From NCBI RefSeq assembly GCF_006546985.1, contig NZ_VATK01000010.1, positions 62,001 through 126,000 on the forward strand: a stretch of 64,000 nt of DNA, written 5' to 3'. The notes beneath the pieces were generated by a model. It worked only from the letters and a program-made list of their open reading frames with translations. It did no database searches and was not told the DNA's origin. Every line of letters starts with the position of its first letter. Within the stretch, counting starts at the first letter, position 1. The position numbers were made by a program, and so were the translations under genes. Positions 9,533-19,212 of the stretch are shown piece by piece. The stretch is from Bacillus sp. 03113 (lineage in GTDB: Bacteria > Bacillota > Bacilli > Bacillales > Cytobacillaceae).

Positions 9533-10537
9533 TTAAAAATTTACAAAAGCATCTTCCGTTTTTACTTCTTTTTTTATCACTTTGCTGTCATATAACCACT
9601 TAGCCGCACCCTCCCAAATCGCTGGGTCTTGGTAGCCAAATGATTGGTTTTTTGCATCCATGAGCGGCAAAAGGATCTCTAGACTCTTTGTTTCGATATC
9701 TTTTTCTAATGGAGATGTCTTGTCTTCATGCTTCATTAATATGGACAAGCCTTCTTCCGGATGATCCTGTACATATTTTTGTCCTTTTGCAGCAGCTGTC
9801 ATAAACTTTTTATACAATTCTGGCTTGTCCTTGATTCCTTTTTCACTTGCAACAAAAACTAATTCATAATAATCCGGTACGCCAAATTCTGTTGGGTTAA
9901 ACGTACGAATTGGATGCCCTTCTTTTTCAAGAAGTAATTTCTCATGGTTAATATATGCTCCCATTAGAGCATCCGTTTTTTTCGTTGCGATCGCAGGAAT
10001 CAGATCCCAGCCCACATCGACCATTTTCACCTGCTCAGGGTTCCCACCTGAATATTTCACCATTGTATCCACAATCGCTTCATCTAAAAGAATGGATGGA
10101 TACCCTATCGATTTTCCAGCTAAATCCTTCGGTGATTGAATGGAACTATCAGCAGGCACCATTAAGTGATTAAGCGGATGGCGAACAATTGCACCAAAAG
10201 ATTGGACAGGAATATCTTCTGCTCTTGCAATGACCACTTGCGGCTGATAGCTGATCGCTATATCTATTTGTTTAGAGGCAACTAATTTTAACGGATCATT
10301 TGTATCAGCAGGCATTTTAAGCTCAACATCTAAGCCCTGTTCTTTAAAGTAGCCTTTTTCCTTTGCTGTAAAAAGAAACGAGTGTACCGCATTTGGATAC
10401 CAGTCTAACATTAAGTTTATTTTCTGAAGCTTTTCATTCGATTTTTCACTTTGATCAGAACTGCCTTCGCTGTTTGAACCACATGCACTCAAAATGAGCA
10501 CGAATAAACATAATAAAAACGATAAACTTTTTTTCAA
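9533..10537 (-). CDS. thiY: Thiamin-pyrimidine ABC transporter, substrate-binding lipoprotein ThiY
   Basis: A 334-residue extracellular binding protein of the NMT1/THI5-like family that captures formylaminopyrimidine-type thiamin precursors for TenA salvage. The signal peptide ends in a lipobox (LILSAC), so it is membrane-anchored. The mature protein begins its NMT1 domain with INLMLDWYPNAVHS. It overlaps the permease gene by 4 bases and is the last gene of the TPP-controlled operon, in the same ThiXYZ-TenA association as described in Bacillus. Confidence 0.9.
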   Translation of the reverse strand: MKKSLSFLLCLFVLILSACGSNSEGSSDQSEKSNEKLQKINLMLDWYPNAVHSFLFTAKEKGYFKEQGLDVELKMPADTNDPLKLVASKQIDIAISYQPQVVIARAEDIPVQSFGAIVRHPLNHLMVPADSSIQSPKDLAGKSIGYPSILLDEAIVDTMVKYSGGNPEQVKMVDVGWDLIPAIATKKTDALMGAYINHEKLLLEKEGHPIRTFNPTEFGVPDYYELVFVASEKGIKDKPELYKKFMTAAAKGQKYVQDHPEEGLSILMKHEDKTSPLEKDIETKSLEILLPLMDAKNQSFGYQDPAIWEGAAKWLYDSKVIKKEVKTEDAFVNF

Positions 10538-11304
10538 TGAATTTTTCTTCCTTTCAATAACCTTTTTTCTAATAAACCAATCAATAAAAATAATACGATT
10601 CCTAATAAAGAAAGCAGGATCACCGCTGTAAATACAGCATCCGCTTGCAAATTACTCGACATTCTCCGGCTGAAATACCCCAAGCCTTCACTGGCACCTA
10701 ACCACTCACCAATCGTGGCTCCAACTACGCTATAGACAGCAGACATCTTTATCCCTGTTAAAATAGTTGGCAAAGCCATCGGGATTTGGATCTTCTTGAA
10801 AATGTCCCAGCGGCTTGCTCCCATCGTTAAAAGCAATTCTTCATACCCCTTTCCCCCTTTTCTCAGTCCATCATATGTACTGACCACAATAGGGAAAATA
10901 GCGATTAATATGGTGACAGCTACCTTGCTCCAAACGGTATACCCAAACCACATAATAAAAATAGGAGAAATGGCAATAAGGGGAATCGTTTGCGAAATAA
11001 CTAGAAACGGATAGATGATTTTTTCAAGTATTCGAGAAAAGTGCATCCCTACCCCGATAAGAATTCCACCTACGACGGACAACCCAAAACCAATTAGTAC
11101 CTCTTTTAATGTAGCAGGCAAATGCTCGGTAAACAAAAGCTGTTTGTTTTCCATAAATGCAAGCCATATTGCAGAGGGAGAAGGCAAAATAAAGGATGGA
11201 ATCAATCCTTTTTGAACGATGTATTCCCAAATACTCAATAGGATGATGAAGACGAATATAAATAGTCCATAATCTTCAATCCATTTTTGCCATTTATCCT
11301 TCAT
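10534..11304 (-). CDS. thiX: Thiamin-pyrimidine ABC transporter permease ThiX
   Basis: A 256-residue inner-membrane permease with about six transmembrane segments and the BPD/EAA loop (EELLLTMGASRWDIFKKIQI) that contacts the ATPase. It belongs to the SsuC/TauC-like permeases. It overlaps thiZ by 11 bases and thiY by 4, indicating translational coupling. Confidence 0.9.
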   Translation of the reverse strand: MKDKWQKWIEDYGLFIFVFIILLSIWEYIVQKGLIPSFILPSPSAIWLAFMENKQLLFTEHLPATLKEVLIGFGLSVVGGILIGVGMHFSRILEKIIYPFLVISQTIPLIAISPIFIMWFGYTVWSKVAVTILIAIFPIVVSTYDGLRKGGKGYEELLLTMGASRWDIFKKIQIPMALPTILTGIKMSAVYSVVGATIGEWLGASEGLGYFSRRMSSNLQADAVFTAVILLSLLGIVLFLLIGLLEKRLLKGRKIH

Positions 11305-12052
11305 CTTGAATAAGCCTCTCCAGTTCTTTTCTCATTTGAATAAAATCTGATTGATAAATAAGTTCAGAGCTTCTTGGTCTTAATAAGTTGACCTTCACTT
11401 CTTGGATCTTCCTTGCTTCTTTTGCTGGCAATAGAAAAATCCGGTCGCTAAGCAGAAGTGCTTCCTCAAGATCATGGGTAATGAACAAAACCGTTTTTTG
11501 CAAATCTCCCCACAGCTCTAATAACCAGCTGTGCATGTGTCGCTTTGTCATCGAATCAAGAGCGCCAAAAGGCTCATCTAATAAAAGAAGATTTTTGCCC
11601 GTCATCAAGGTTCTTAAAAATGCGACCCGCTGCCTCATTCCTCCTGAAAGCTTATTTGGATACGCGTTTTCATATTTTTCTAAGCCAAATCGAGACAACC
11701 ATTCTCTAATTTCCGATATTTTTTGTTTCTTTTTGATTTTCGAAATTTCAAGAGGGAGCAAAATATTGTCTAAGATTGTTCTCCATGGCAAAAGCAAATC
11801 CTGTTGCGGCATATAGCCAACCGTTCCTAATCTCTTGCTTGAATCTTGACCATTAATCCAGATTTGTCCTTCATAAGGTTCAAGCAACCCTGCGATCAGC
11901 TTAAAAAGAGTGCTTTTTCCTGAGCCGCTGCTTCCTACAAGAGAAACAAACTCCCCTGGCTGAATATCCATCGAAATGCTTTGTAAAATGGATTTTTCAA
12001 TTCCTTTTTGTTGGAAAGAGAACGAAAGGCCTTTGATCGATAAGATAGGCAA
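11294..12052 (-). CDS. thiZ: Thiamin-pyrimidine ABC transporter ATPase ThiZ
   Basis: About 252 residues. Walker A is GSSGSGKST, the signature LSGGMRQRVAF, Walker B LLLLDEPFGALD, and the H-loop FITHDLEEALLL. The frame is open to 12136, but that would overlap tenA by 83 bases. A TTG at 12052, just past the tenA stop and before the conserved LPILSIKGLSFSF, is a likelier start. GGAGGAG within the tenA end would be its ribosome-binding site at somewhat long spacing. It powers ThiX/ThiY uptake. Confidence 0.88.
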   Translation of the reverse strand: MPILSIKGLSFSFQQKGIEKSILQSISMDIQPGEFVSLVGSSGSGKSTLFKLIAGLLEPYEGQIWINGQDSSKRLGTVGYMPQQDLLLPWRTILDNILLPLEISKIKKKQKISEIREWLSRFGLEKYENAYPNKLSGGMRQRVAFLRTLMTGKNLLLLDEPFGALDSMTKRHMHSWLLELWGDLQKTVLFITHDLEEALLLSDRIFLLPAKEARKIQEVKVNLLRPRSSELIYQSDFIQMRKELERLIQDEG

Positions 12053-12053
12053 A

Positions 12054-12725
12054 TTAGACAGGCCAATCTCCTCCTTGATAGACCATGTCCCAAAACATGT
12101 ATTCGAATCTTGAGGTGGTAAGGAAATATTCTTCAATGACTTTCAGTTCTCGCTCTGGTTTGCCTTCTACTAGCTCGTCAAATAAATCAATCAGCCAGGT
12201 AGCAAGGGACCCGAATTCATCAGAGGAATACATCTTAATCCACTCCCCATATAATGTGTGATCAGATGAACCTGGATATTGTTCAGCCAGCATTTTGCCA
12301 ATTTCCCAATAGCTCCACATACAAGGAAGCAACGATGAAACAAGCTCTTCCAATGAGCCATTTTGCGCGATATTCAGCATATAGCGTGTATATGCTAGGT
12401 TAATAGGGGTTGGGCTTGTTTCCTCCAGCTGCTGATGCGTAATGCCAAACTTTTTAGCATATTGACGATGCAAGTCCATCTCTCCATGCAGTGTTTCATG
12501 AAGAAGCCTTGCAAAAGCCGCCATTGTCTCAACGTCTCGTGCCTTGGCAGAACCAAAGGCAAAGAGCTTGGCATAGTCGATTAAAAAGACATAATCCTGT
12601 TTCATATATCTTATAAACGACTCAATTGGAAGATCCCCCTTCCCTATTCCAACAACAAAGGGATGCTGATGTGTTTGCTTCCAAATATCGCTTACTTTTT
12701 CGTATAAGGTTTGCGAAAACCTCAT
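12054..12725 (-). CDS. tenA: Aminopyrimidine aminohydrolase TenA (thiaminase II)
   Basis: A 223-residue all-helical salvage enzyme that deaminates 4-amino-5-aminomethyl-2-methylpyrimidine to HMP. The catalytic Cys falls at C135 in [10 protein letters not shown], the position known for Bacillus TenA, and a C-terminal [10 protein letters not shown] is typical. The ATG overlaps the thiE stop and follows AAGGAGGG. The amidohydrolase partner YlmB, which acts before TenA in B. subtilis, is not in this window. Confidence 0.95.
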   Translation of the reverse strand: MRFSQTLYEKVSDIWKQTHQHPFVVGIGKGDLPIESFIRYMKQDYVFLIDYAKLFAFGSAKARDVETMAAFARLLHETLHGEMDLHRQYAKKFGITHQQLEETSPTPINLAYTRYMLNIAQNGSLEELVSSLLPCMWSYWEIGKMLAEQYPGSSDHTLYGEWIKMYSSDEFGSLATWLIDLFDELVEGKPERELKVIEEYFLTTSRFEYMFWDMVYQGGDWPV

Positions 12726-13396
12726 TCAATCCCTCCTTCCTCAACTTTTTTTCTTAAAACTCTCGCTGCTGCAGCTGGTGAGTTTGCATGACTAATCGCT
12801 GTAATGACAGACACTCCATCTGCTCCTGCTTTTACAACAGATGAAGCGTTATCCGTTGTAATTCCGCCAATTCCTACAATCGGAATTTGAACCCCTTTTG
12901 ATCGCAATGCTTCAATAAGCTGCGTTCCTTGAGTTGGTCTAGCATCCTTCTTCGTTTGCGTAGCAAAAACAGGACCAATCCCAAAGTAATCGGCTCCATT
13001 CTGCAAAGCTGTTTCTGCCTCTTCCATCGTATGTACAGAAACTCCTAAAATTTTATTGCCAATTTTTTCTCTTACAGCTGATATTGGCTCATCTTCTTGT
13101 CCAATATGAACCCCGTCAGCGTCTAGTACAATTGCAAGCTCAATATCATCATTGACGATAAAAGGAACCTGATGTTCTTTACATATCCGCTGAAGTTCTT
13201 TCGCAAGTGTAACTTTTTCTGCACCAATTAATGCACCTTCTCCCTTCTCACGAAATTGGAAAAAGGTAATGCCTCCTGAAATGGCTTCCTTTAAAACGTC
13301 AATAGGATTTTCAAAACAATTTGTACTGCCCATAATAAAGTAGACTTTTAAAGCCTTTCGCAATGTATCTGTTTCCGTCACCACGATCCATTTCAC
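12722..13396 (-). CDS. thiE: Thiamine-phosphate synthase
   Basis: A 224-residue TIM-barrel enzyme that couples HMP-PP to thiazole phosphate to give thiamine phosphate. The conserved N-terminus [38 protein letters not shown] and the phosphate loop VGIGGIT are all present, and length is normal. It overlaps thiD and tenA by 4 bases each. Confidence 0.96.
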   Translation of the reverse strand: MKWIVVTETDTLRKALKVYFIMGSTNCFENPIDVLKEAISGGITFFQFREKGEGALIGAEKVTLAKELQRICKEHQVPFIVNDDIELAIVLDADGVHIGQEDEPISAVREKIGNKILGVSVHTMEEAETALQNGADYFGIGPVFATQTKKDARPTQGTQLIEALRSKGVQIPIVGIGGITTDNASSVVKAGADGVSVITAISHANSPAAAARVLRKKVEEGGIE

Positions 13397-14208
13397 CTCT
13401 TAATTGCACTTTTTTTATATGCCCAGTGGTTGGTCGGTCCATGTCCATGACCGATATTTAATTGCTCCTCTATTGCCGCTTGAATAAAATTCTTAGCAAT
13501 TAAAACCGCTTCATAGACAGGTAACCCTTTTGCTAATTGCGCAGTAATCGCTGCTGAAAAGGTACATCCTGTTCCATGTGTATTCTTCGTCTCTATTCTC
13601 TTACTGATAAAAGTGTTGAAATCCTTGCCATCATATAATAGATCAATCGATTCAGATGGGTCTTCATCATGACCGCCTTTAATGACGATATTTTTAACAC
13701 CAAAATCGAATAATCTTTTTGCTGCTTCTTTTTTATGTTCAGTGGTTTGTATGGAGATGCCTGTTAACGCTTCAGCCTCAGGTATGTTTGGTGTGATTAC
13801 TTTGGAGAGTGGAAGTAAAAATTGCTTTAAAGCAAAAATAGCCTCCATTTGAAGCAAGGAGGCCCCTCCTTTTGCAATCATCACAGGGTCTACCACCACA
13901 TTTTCCCATTCAAAATATGAGATTGCCTCAGAAACCGCTTTTATGATATCCGCATTAAAAAGCATCCCTGTTTTCAGTGCATCCGTGCCCATATCATTTC
14001 CAATAGAGTAAATTTGTTTAGAAACAGCCTCTGCACTAATTGGATAAACCCCTTGAACACCCAATGTATTTTGAGCCGTTACGGCTGTTAAAGCAGACAT
14101 GCCGAAAACCTCTAATTCCTGAAAGGTTTTTAAATCAGCTTGTATCCCAGCTCCTCCTCCACTATCTGAACCAGCAATGGTTAATGCTTTCTTAATCACT
14201 ATTGTCAC
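13393..14208 (-). CDS. thiD: Hydroxymethylpyrimidine/phosphomethylpyrimidine kinase
   Basis: About 270 residues, ribokinase fold. It phosphorylates HMP and HMP-P. The N-terminal [20 protein letters not shown] binds the pyrimidine, and [15 protein letters not shown] carries the anion hole and catalytic Asp/Cys region. The frame opens at 14208, but GTG at 14199 has a better-spaced AGGAG. It lies 7 bases after thiM and overlaps thiE. Confidence 0.94.
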   Translation of the reverse strand: MTIVIKKALTIAGSDSGGGAGIQADLKTFQELEVFGMSALTAVTAQNTLGVQGVYPISAEAVSKQIYSIGNDMGTDALKTGMLFNADIIKAVSEAISYFEWENVVVDPVMIAKGGASLLQMEAIFALKQFLLPLSKVITPNIPEAEALTGISIQTTEHKKEAAKRLFDFGVKNIVIKGGHDEDPSESIDLLYDGKDFNTFISKRIETKNTHGTGCTFSAAITAQLAKGLPVYEAVLIAKNFIQAAIEEQLNIGHGHGPTNHWAYKKSAIKR

Positions 14209-14215
14209 TCCTATA

Positions 14216-15025
14216 TTAGTTTACTTTTTTAACAGAGCTATATTGTTCAATATCTTGGGAGGTGACGAGAGCCAATTGATTCAAAAACTCAATTTGGAAG
14301 CTTCCCGGCCCCAGTTCAGCTGTTTTTCTTGCTGCCTTTTCAGCCGCAACTCCATAGAAGGATAAAGCAGCTACAGAAGCTTGCAGCATATCTTTTTCAA
14401 CACCTGCAAAAGCGCCAATAACAGAGGTTAATAAGCAACCCGTACCCGTCACCTTCGTTAATATCGGATCACCATTTGCTATAACATAAGTTGTGTCTCC
14501 GTTTGACACAACATCTTCTTTTCCCGTAATAGCGACAACTGTTTTCAATTTTTGAGCAGCTGCTACAGCTAATTCCTCAACATTTCCTTGAGGAGTCCCT
14601 GCATCAACACCTTTAATTTCCCATTTTTCGCCAAAAACATTAGCTACTTCGGCAGCATTTCCTCTGATCACAGATATTTTTACTTCCGATATGATTTTTT
14701 GTGCAACGTCCGTACGATATTGAGTTGCTCCTGCTCCAACCGGGTCTAATATAACCGGAACACCGTGTTCGTTAGCTGATTTTCCAGCTAAAATCATCGA
14801 ATTGACAGCTATCGGATTTAACGTACCGATATTCAGCACTAAAACGCTAGAGATTTTTGCTACATCCGCTACTTCGTCCGCTCCATCTGCCATGAATGGT
14901 GATGCTCCAAGAGCTAAAAGCCCGTTCGCTGTAAAGTTTGTGACAACCACATTTGTAATATTATGTACGAGTGGATTGATTTGTCTCACTTTTTCTAACG
15001 TATCACTTATCCTCGAATGGTCCAT
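14216..15025 (-). CDS. thiM: Hydroxyethylthiazole kinase
   Basis: About 269 residues. It salvages thiazole alcohol by phosphorylation for ThiE. Motifs are [20 protein letters not shown] and [15 protein letters not shown]. The frame extends to 15112, but the ATG at 15025 ([10 protein letters not shown]) is preferred because GAGGAGATC lies 7 bases upstream and the extra residues run back toward the riboswitch terminator. It is the first gene of the operon. Confidence 0.95.
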   Translation of the reverse strand: MDHSRISDTLEKVRQINPLVHNITNVVVTNFTANGLLALGASPFMADGADEVADVAKISSVLVLNIGTLNPIAVNSMILAGKSANEHGVPVILDPVGAGATQYRTDVAQKIISEVKISVIRGNAAEVANVFGEKWEIKGVDAGTPQGNVEELAVAAAQKLKTVVAITGKEDVVSNGDTTYVIANGDPILTKVTGTGCLLTSVIGAFAGVEKDMLQASVAALSFYGVAAEKAARKTAELGPGSFQIEFLNQLALVTSQDIEQYSSVKKVN

Positions 15026-15094
15026 CTTGATCTCCTCTTTTCTGAAAAATGAATGTAATTTTATCATGAAGAAATGGACTAAGCTTTTAACATG

Positions 15095-15126
15095 CAAAAA
15101 AGCCAGATCCAAAAATTGGACCTGAC
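15095..15126 (-). terminator. Riboswitch-controlled terminator upstream of thiM
   Basis: On the minus strand, GTCAGGTCCAA and TTGGATCTGGC form a stem followed by TTTTTT. Its 5' arm TCAGGTCCAA (15116-15125) is perfectly complementary to TTGGACCTGA inside the aptamer (15188-15197), giving a 10-bp antiterminator when TPP is absent. Confidence 0.85.
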
Positions 15127-15149
15127 TAGATAGTAAGAGTAAATGAATA

Positions 15150-15250
15150 TTTCACTTGTCTACTTTCCTCCGCTGGTATAATCCAGATCAGGTCCAAAGG
15201 GTTAAAAACTTCAAAGTTTTCTCTCAGCCCATATACAGGGCACCCCTAGT
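15150..15250 (-). promoter_or_regulatory. TPP riboswitch (thi box)
   Basis: Read on the minus strand, it has GGGGTGCC, GGCTGAGA, the core ACCCTTTGGACCTGATCTGG, and ACCAGCGGAGG followed by AAAGTAG, in canonical order. It precedes the seven-gene thi operon and should cause premature termination when TPP is bound. Confidence 0.96.
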
Positions 15251-15381
15251 AGTTACAACATATATGAATGTAATTAAATATTATCCCTATTAAGCAAATA
15301 AGTAAAGTATATCATTCTCTTTACACCATACTAGGTTAAAAATGTTTGAATCGGAAGAGAAAAAAATAGTCAAAAGGAGGA

Positions 15382-16845
15382 TCACCTTGGTTTTTTACAT
15401 TTATTTAAATATTTTAAAACTAATTCACCAGTTTGTGCATCTATAAATGCCAATTCACCTTTCAAATTAGGAAAACTTGGAACATATGTTAAAACATAAT
15501 AGGAATCTTGATTGTCTGTATACTCCTTATTCCATTTCAGTTCAACATCAAACTCTCGTCTGGCCATTTTTATCGCTTCAGCTTCAGATATAACAGGTTT
15601 TGCATTAAGGTTTATAAGCAATTCCTGATTTACATCTGAACTCATGTAGTGATCAATCGTTCCAGTTGTCCGATTGACGCTTATTTTCACAGAACCAAAT
15701 CGAATAGGAAGGTAATCAAAGAAAAGGCGATATTCAAAATGAACTAAGTTACTTTCTTCTTCGAGCTCTTCTTCCAGTACCACTAGCTTAAAATATTGAT
15801 CTGCTTCAGGGTAGAGAGTAAATAACATTTGTTCAGCGAGTTCTCTACAACGATTATAGCTCAAGTTTAAATCCCCTTGTCTTTCTAAAAAGGAGTATAC
15901 TCCACTTAGTTTGCCTGTTCCTTTATCAATCTTCATTTTCAAGGTTCCATCATTTCTTTTATGAAAGTAACCATCCATCGTTAGATCATCTTCATTTGAG
16001 TCTTTGAAATCCTTTTTCCGCCAAACAATTCCAGTTACATCGCCCATGTCTGTCTCACGAATTTGTTCAAACGTATTTTCATCAAAGCCGATCAGCTGGT
16101 CGATGGTTTTCGATCCCTTCTTTTCAGGTCGGAAAATTGTTTCAAGGCGTTCAGAAGAATCCCACTCTTCATTGACCGGTTGCTTCTCCATTTTTCCTTC
16201 ATCAGGATTATAACGCTGCTGCCAATTAGGCTCGTAGACAAGATGCGGGAGATCATTCCCCTGATCATAAATTTCACTACTAAGTTCTGTTATCAATAAT
16301 TCCATTTCTAATCCTGATAAATATTCAGCTTTTATCACTTCTTTATCTATTATTGTATCAGGTAATCGAATATTTTCTGCACTTCCATAATAACGATAAT
16401 TTATTATTTCTCCTGTTTCATGTATATCTAGATAAAAACCAGTAAAAGGCAGAGGTAAATCAAATTGATACTGAACATATGAAAGACGGTTCCTTCCATT
16501 ACCTATGGATTTCCATTCTTCAAGTTTAAATTTATCAATTCCACTTGGTATATGGTCATTGGCAAAGCTTAATGCTGTCACTTTTAATTGATCTTCACTT
16601 AATATAGATTCACTTTTAGATCTCTGAGAGTCTTTTAATAGACTTTCTAATCTGCCATCTAAAGTTAATTCGATCCATAAATCCATTTCTGCATCATCTT
16701 TATGTTTCCATGTAAAAAAAACCATCCCAGACTCTGATTTAACATCTTCAATTTCTATTTCATAGTCCTCTGTAACATTCCCAATATGTATCGCTCTCTC
16801 CCTTAATTGATCAATAAGCAACGGCAGCACCCTTTCTTTTCTCAA
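15382..16845 (-). CDS. YcdB/YcdC repeat-domain protein
   Basis: Up to 487 residues, with no clear signal peptide. Two PepSY-like YcdB/YcdC repeats are visible, each pairing a line such as AEAIKMARREFD with a later tyrosine/glycine-rich strand (YYVLTYVPSFPNLKGELAFID). The start is uncertain: TTG at 16845 opens the frame, but TTG at 16821 is better spaced from AGAAAGG. The protein is acidic and probably cytosolic or weakly surface-associated. The function is unknown. Confidence 0.65.
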   Translation of the reverse strand: MRKERVLPLLIDQLRERAIHIGNVTEDYEIEIEDVKSESGMVFFTWKHKDDAEMDLWIELTLDGRLESLLKDSQRSKSESILSEDQLKVTALSFANDHIPSGIDKFKLEEWKSIGNGRNRLSYVQYQFDLPLPFTGFYLDIHETGEIINYRYYGSAENIRLPDTIIDKEVIKAEYLSGLEMELLITELSSEIYDQGNDLPHLVYEPNWQQRYNPDEGKMEKQPVNEEWDSSERLETIFRPEKKGSKTIDQLIGFDENTFEQIRETDMGDVTGIVWRKKDFKDSNEDDLTMDGYFHKRNDGTLKMKIDKGTGKLSGVYSFLERQGDLNLSYNRCRELAEQMLFTLYPEADQYFKLVVLEEELEEESNLVHFEYRLFFDYLPIRFGSVKISVNRTTGTIDHYMSSDVNQELLINLNAKPVISEAEAIKMARREFDVELKWNKEYTDNQDSYYVLTYVPSFPNLKGELAFIDAQTGELVLKYLNKCKKPR

Positions 16846-16923
16846 TAAAAAGAATTACGTTTTATCCAAAATAAGGTTTCATTTGAGCTAAAGTTACCCA
16901 CTAGCAGAAGAAAGCAAATTTGA

Positions 16924-17346
16924 TTATATATAAAATTCCATATGTTTTTTTTCTTGTTTATAATAATCCAGCCTGTCTTGCATGTTACCTGTATGGAATT
17001 CAAACTTATGACCATCTAGGTCAGTAAAGTATATGGACTTCTTATCTTGCTCATCTCTTTTACGACCTGAAAGAATGTTAACATTTAACTTCTGTAGTTT
17101 TTCATACATGTTATCGAAGTCATCTTCATCAATTGAAAAAGCCACATGTGTGTAGGAATCATTTATTTCGTTTCTTGGAATGTCTTTTTCTAAGTTTAGA
17201 GCAAGCCACATGCCATTTAAGTCGAAGTAAGCAGTACTTCTCCCTTTCACTAACAGCTTAGCATCAAAAACATTTTGATAAAACGCAATCGATTTTTCTA
17301 AATCTGATACGGAGAACAAAAAATGGTTTAAGCCTTTAATCTGCAA
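16924..17346 (-). CDS. fosB: FosB-type metallothiol transferase (fosfomycin inactivation)
   Basis: About 141 residues, glyoxalase/VOC fold. FosB enzymes use divalent metal and bacillithiol to open the fosfomycin epoxide. Metal ligands fall at H8, H67 and E116, numbered from the TTG at 17346, which has AGGTGAT upstream. YFTDLDGHKFEFHTG and QDRLDYYKQEKKHM are diagnostic. The longer frame to 17370 adds eight non-conserved residues. It is a single gene, and chromosomal fosB is common in bacilli. Confidence 0.92.
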   Translation of the reverse strand: MQIKGLNHFLFSVSDLEKSIAFYQNVFDAKLLVKGRSTAYFDLNGMWLALNLEKDIPRNEINDSYTHVAFSIDEDDFDNMYEKLQKLNVNILSGRKRDEQDKKSIYFTDLDGHKFEFHTGNMQDRLDYYKQEKKHMEFYI

Positions 17347-17484
17347 ATTAAGATCACCTGCATTCTTCAAAAATTATCTGTTAAATAAATAATACCAAAA
17401 AAAGAAGCTTGAACTTAACTAATATGAAACTTGAAGTTTCATATTGGAAGGCAAAATTAATATGATTTAACCATTTTCCTAAAC

Positions 17485-17516
17485 AAAAAGCCCCTTGAAA
17501 TCTAAGAGGCTTTTAA
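17485..17516 (-). terminator. Terminator of the TOMM cluster
   Basis: On the minus strand, AAAAGCCTCTT pairs with AAGGGGCTTTTT, ending in Ts, about 60 bases past the sagB-type stop codon. Confidence 0.8.
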
Positions 17517-17577
17517 CTAAAAAAAAGTAATTCTATCAAATAGCAATCAATCGAATTTAATAATTTTCGTATCTTCC

Positions 17578-19155
17578 TTAACTTTGCAAACTCCCCTTCA
17601 ACCAAGGGCGAGGACGATAAAATCCGATCGGAATTTGGATTAGACTTGTTTTACCTTGTGATTCCATCTTGTAAATCTTATCACATAAATTCACATCAAA
17701 CCCGAGAAGCGGGTGTCCCCCCATTCCAATAGCTGATGCTGCTAACAATAATCGTTGCACAAGCATACCCGCTTCCATTTGTTGAATCCGATATCCTCTC
17801 GATCCCCATTCTCCTTTGTAATGATCCTTATCACCGGCTACATGCAGGCAGAGCGGCACTTGAATCAAATTTACATTATCTAATGACAGTCCATATTGCA
17901 GTGTAAGACGATAATCTCCAAGATCAATGGGTCTTAATCCATGAGCATCGCTGTCATATTGATAAGCACCATCTGGAATTCCTTCTATATTATACAAACA
18001 GCCGTACAGAAAGACTCGTGACTTCTGCTTCTTATCTGTTCCTTCCAAATCATTTTGATACGAGAAGGAAGACAACGTCTCCTGTAAAAGAGCAGCTAGC
18101 ATCGAGCGACTTACTTTTCCTAGTACAAAATCCATTTCCAGTGAATATCGTTTTCGACAAGATGACGCCAGATCATAAGATAATCGCTTTACGTGAGGTA
18201 GAGCGATCACTTGCCCTTCATCATTGATCCTTTTCCTCATCTTGATCTGTCGAAACTCCCCAGTTGATTCAAGCATGGAAGCTTCATTCATTCTCTTTAG
18301 CATCGGAAATTCTTTCATTTTCCGTGAGCGGACGTAATGATGCGTCTTAATAGGTGTCAACTCTTGACATAATGCAGCTGCAGATACACATTCATTTAAG
18401 TTTTTCTTGTCAATAATCGGGATATCCTGTTCTAACGACAATGGGATGACCGCATATACACTCTCCTCTTGTTCTGATAACCCAAGAAGATGATTGATGG
18501 CTCGATCAAGATATTGGAAGTGAACCTTCGATGCGAAACCAAATCGCTTTGCGACTTCCAGTAATTGTCCGATCATGACACCCGCATCCAACCCTTGAAG
18601 ACGGTAAGAAAAGTTATGATATTTAAAAAAATTTTTCCAAAACATTGTCGATACAAAAACAGTACCAAAACTTAAGGATATGTTATTTTGAATACCAAGA
18701 GCCCTATCTAGATATAAATCGAAATTTCCCTCTCGCAGCAACACTAAGGAATGGTGTGCAACATCATAATGGTACACACCAACTGGTAATTCCTCTATTT
18801 TTAAATAAACATACAATTCATTTGGATATAATGCTCCCCCTGAAGGAACAAACCGCCGATAGGACTGCATAACTTCTACTGCTTGGTCTATGGAATCAGA
18901 AGGAAAGATCGACTGTGAATATTGAGTCAAACCGTATATAAGCCATAGAAAACAACCCATTGTGTACTGGTCAGGCTTTACAGTTGCTTCTATTCCTTCA
19001 AGCGTCAACGGTATTTCCAGGGATAAAGGGAACACAGGCAATTCGCGATAAAGCTTATACGGAAGGGGTGAATCTTTCCAGTTTACTTCCCAGTCAGGTG
19101 GAGACGCCTTATCAATATTAAAATGCAGATTGTGTAGAAATTCTTCTAAACTCAT
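17578..19155 (-). CDS. SagB-type FMN-dependent (azoline) dehydrogenase
   Basis: About 525 residues with two tandem nitroreductase-fold halves. The first half has YRRFVPSGGALYPNELYVYL; the second has a related region ending in GMGGHPLLGFDVN. SagB-type enzymes use FMN to oxidise azolines to azoles in thiazole/oxazole-modified peptides. The ATG at 19155 follows AGGGGGA; the frame is open to 19173. It is the last gene of the leftward cluster. Confidence 0.85.
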   Translation of the reverse strand: MSLEEFLHNLHFNIDKASPPDWEVNWKDSPLPYKLYRELPVFPLSLEIPLTLEGIEATVKPDQYTMGCFLWLIYGLTQYSQSIFPSDSIDQAVEVMQSYRRFVPSGGALYPNELYVYLKIEELPVGVYHYDVAHHSLVLLREGNFDLYLDRALGIQNNISLSFGTVFVSTMFWKNFFKYHNFSYRLQGLDAGVMIGQLLEVAKRFGFASKVHFQYLDRAINHLLGLSEQEESVYAVIPLSLEQDIPIIDKKNLNECVSAAALCQELTPIKTHHYVRSRKMKEFPMLKRMNEASMLESTGEFRQIKMRKRINDEGQVIALPHVKRLSYDLASSCRKRYSLEMDFVLGKVSRSMLAALLQETLSSFSYQNDLEGTDKKQKSRVFLYGCLYNIEGIPDGAYQYDSDAHGLRPIDLGDYRLTLQYGLSLDNVNLIQVPLCLHVAGDKDHYKGEWGSRGYRIQQMEAGMLVQRLLLAASAIGMGGHPLLGFDVNLCDKIYKMESQGKTSLIQIPIGFYRPRPWLKGSLQS

Positions 19156-19177
19156 TCTCATTCCCCCTATCACCGTT

Positions 19178-19212
19178 TATCCCGCGTAAAACCCATGGAT
19201 GGAAGTTTCACT
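19178..19212 (+). mobile_element. Deletion derivative of the IS200/IS605-like palindromic element
   Basis: It retains only the outer ends seen in the copies at 4852 and 34152: TTATCCCGC at the left and GAAGTTTCACTTTA at the right, separated by a few bases. It exactly fills the gap between the YcaO and SagB-type genes. The match is short and could be chance. Confidence 0.35.
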
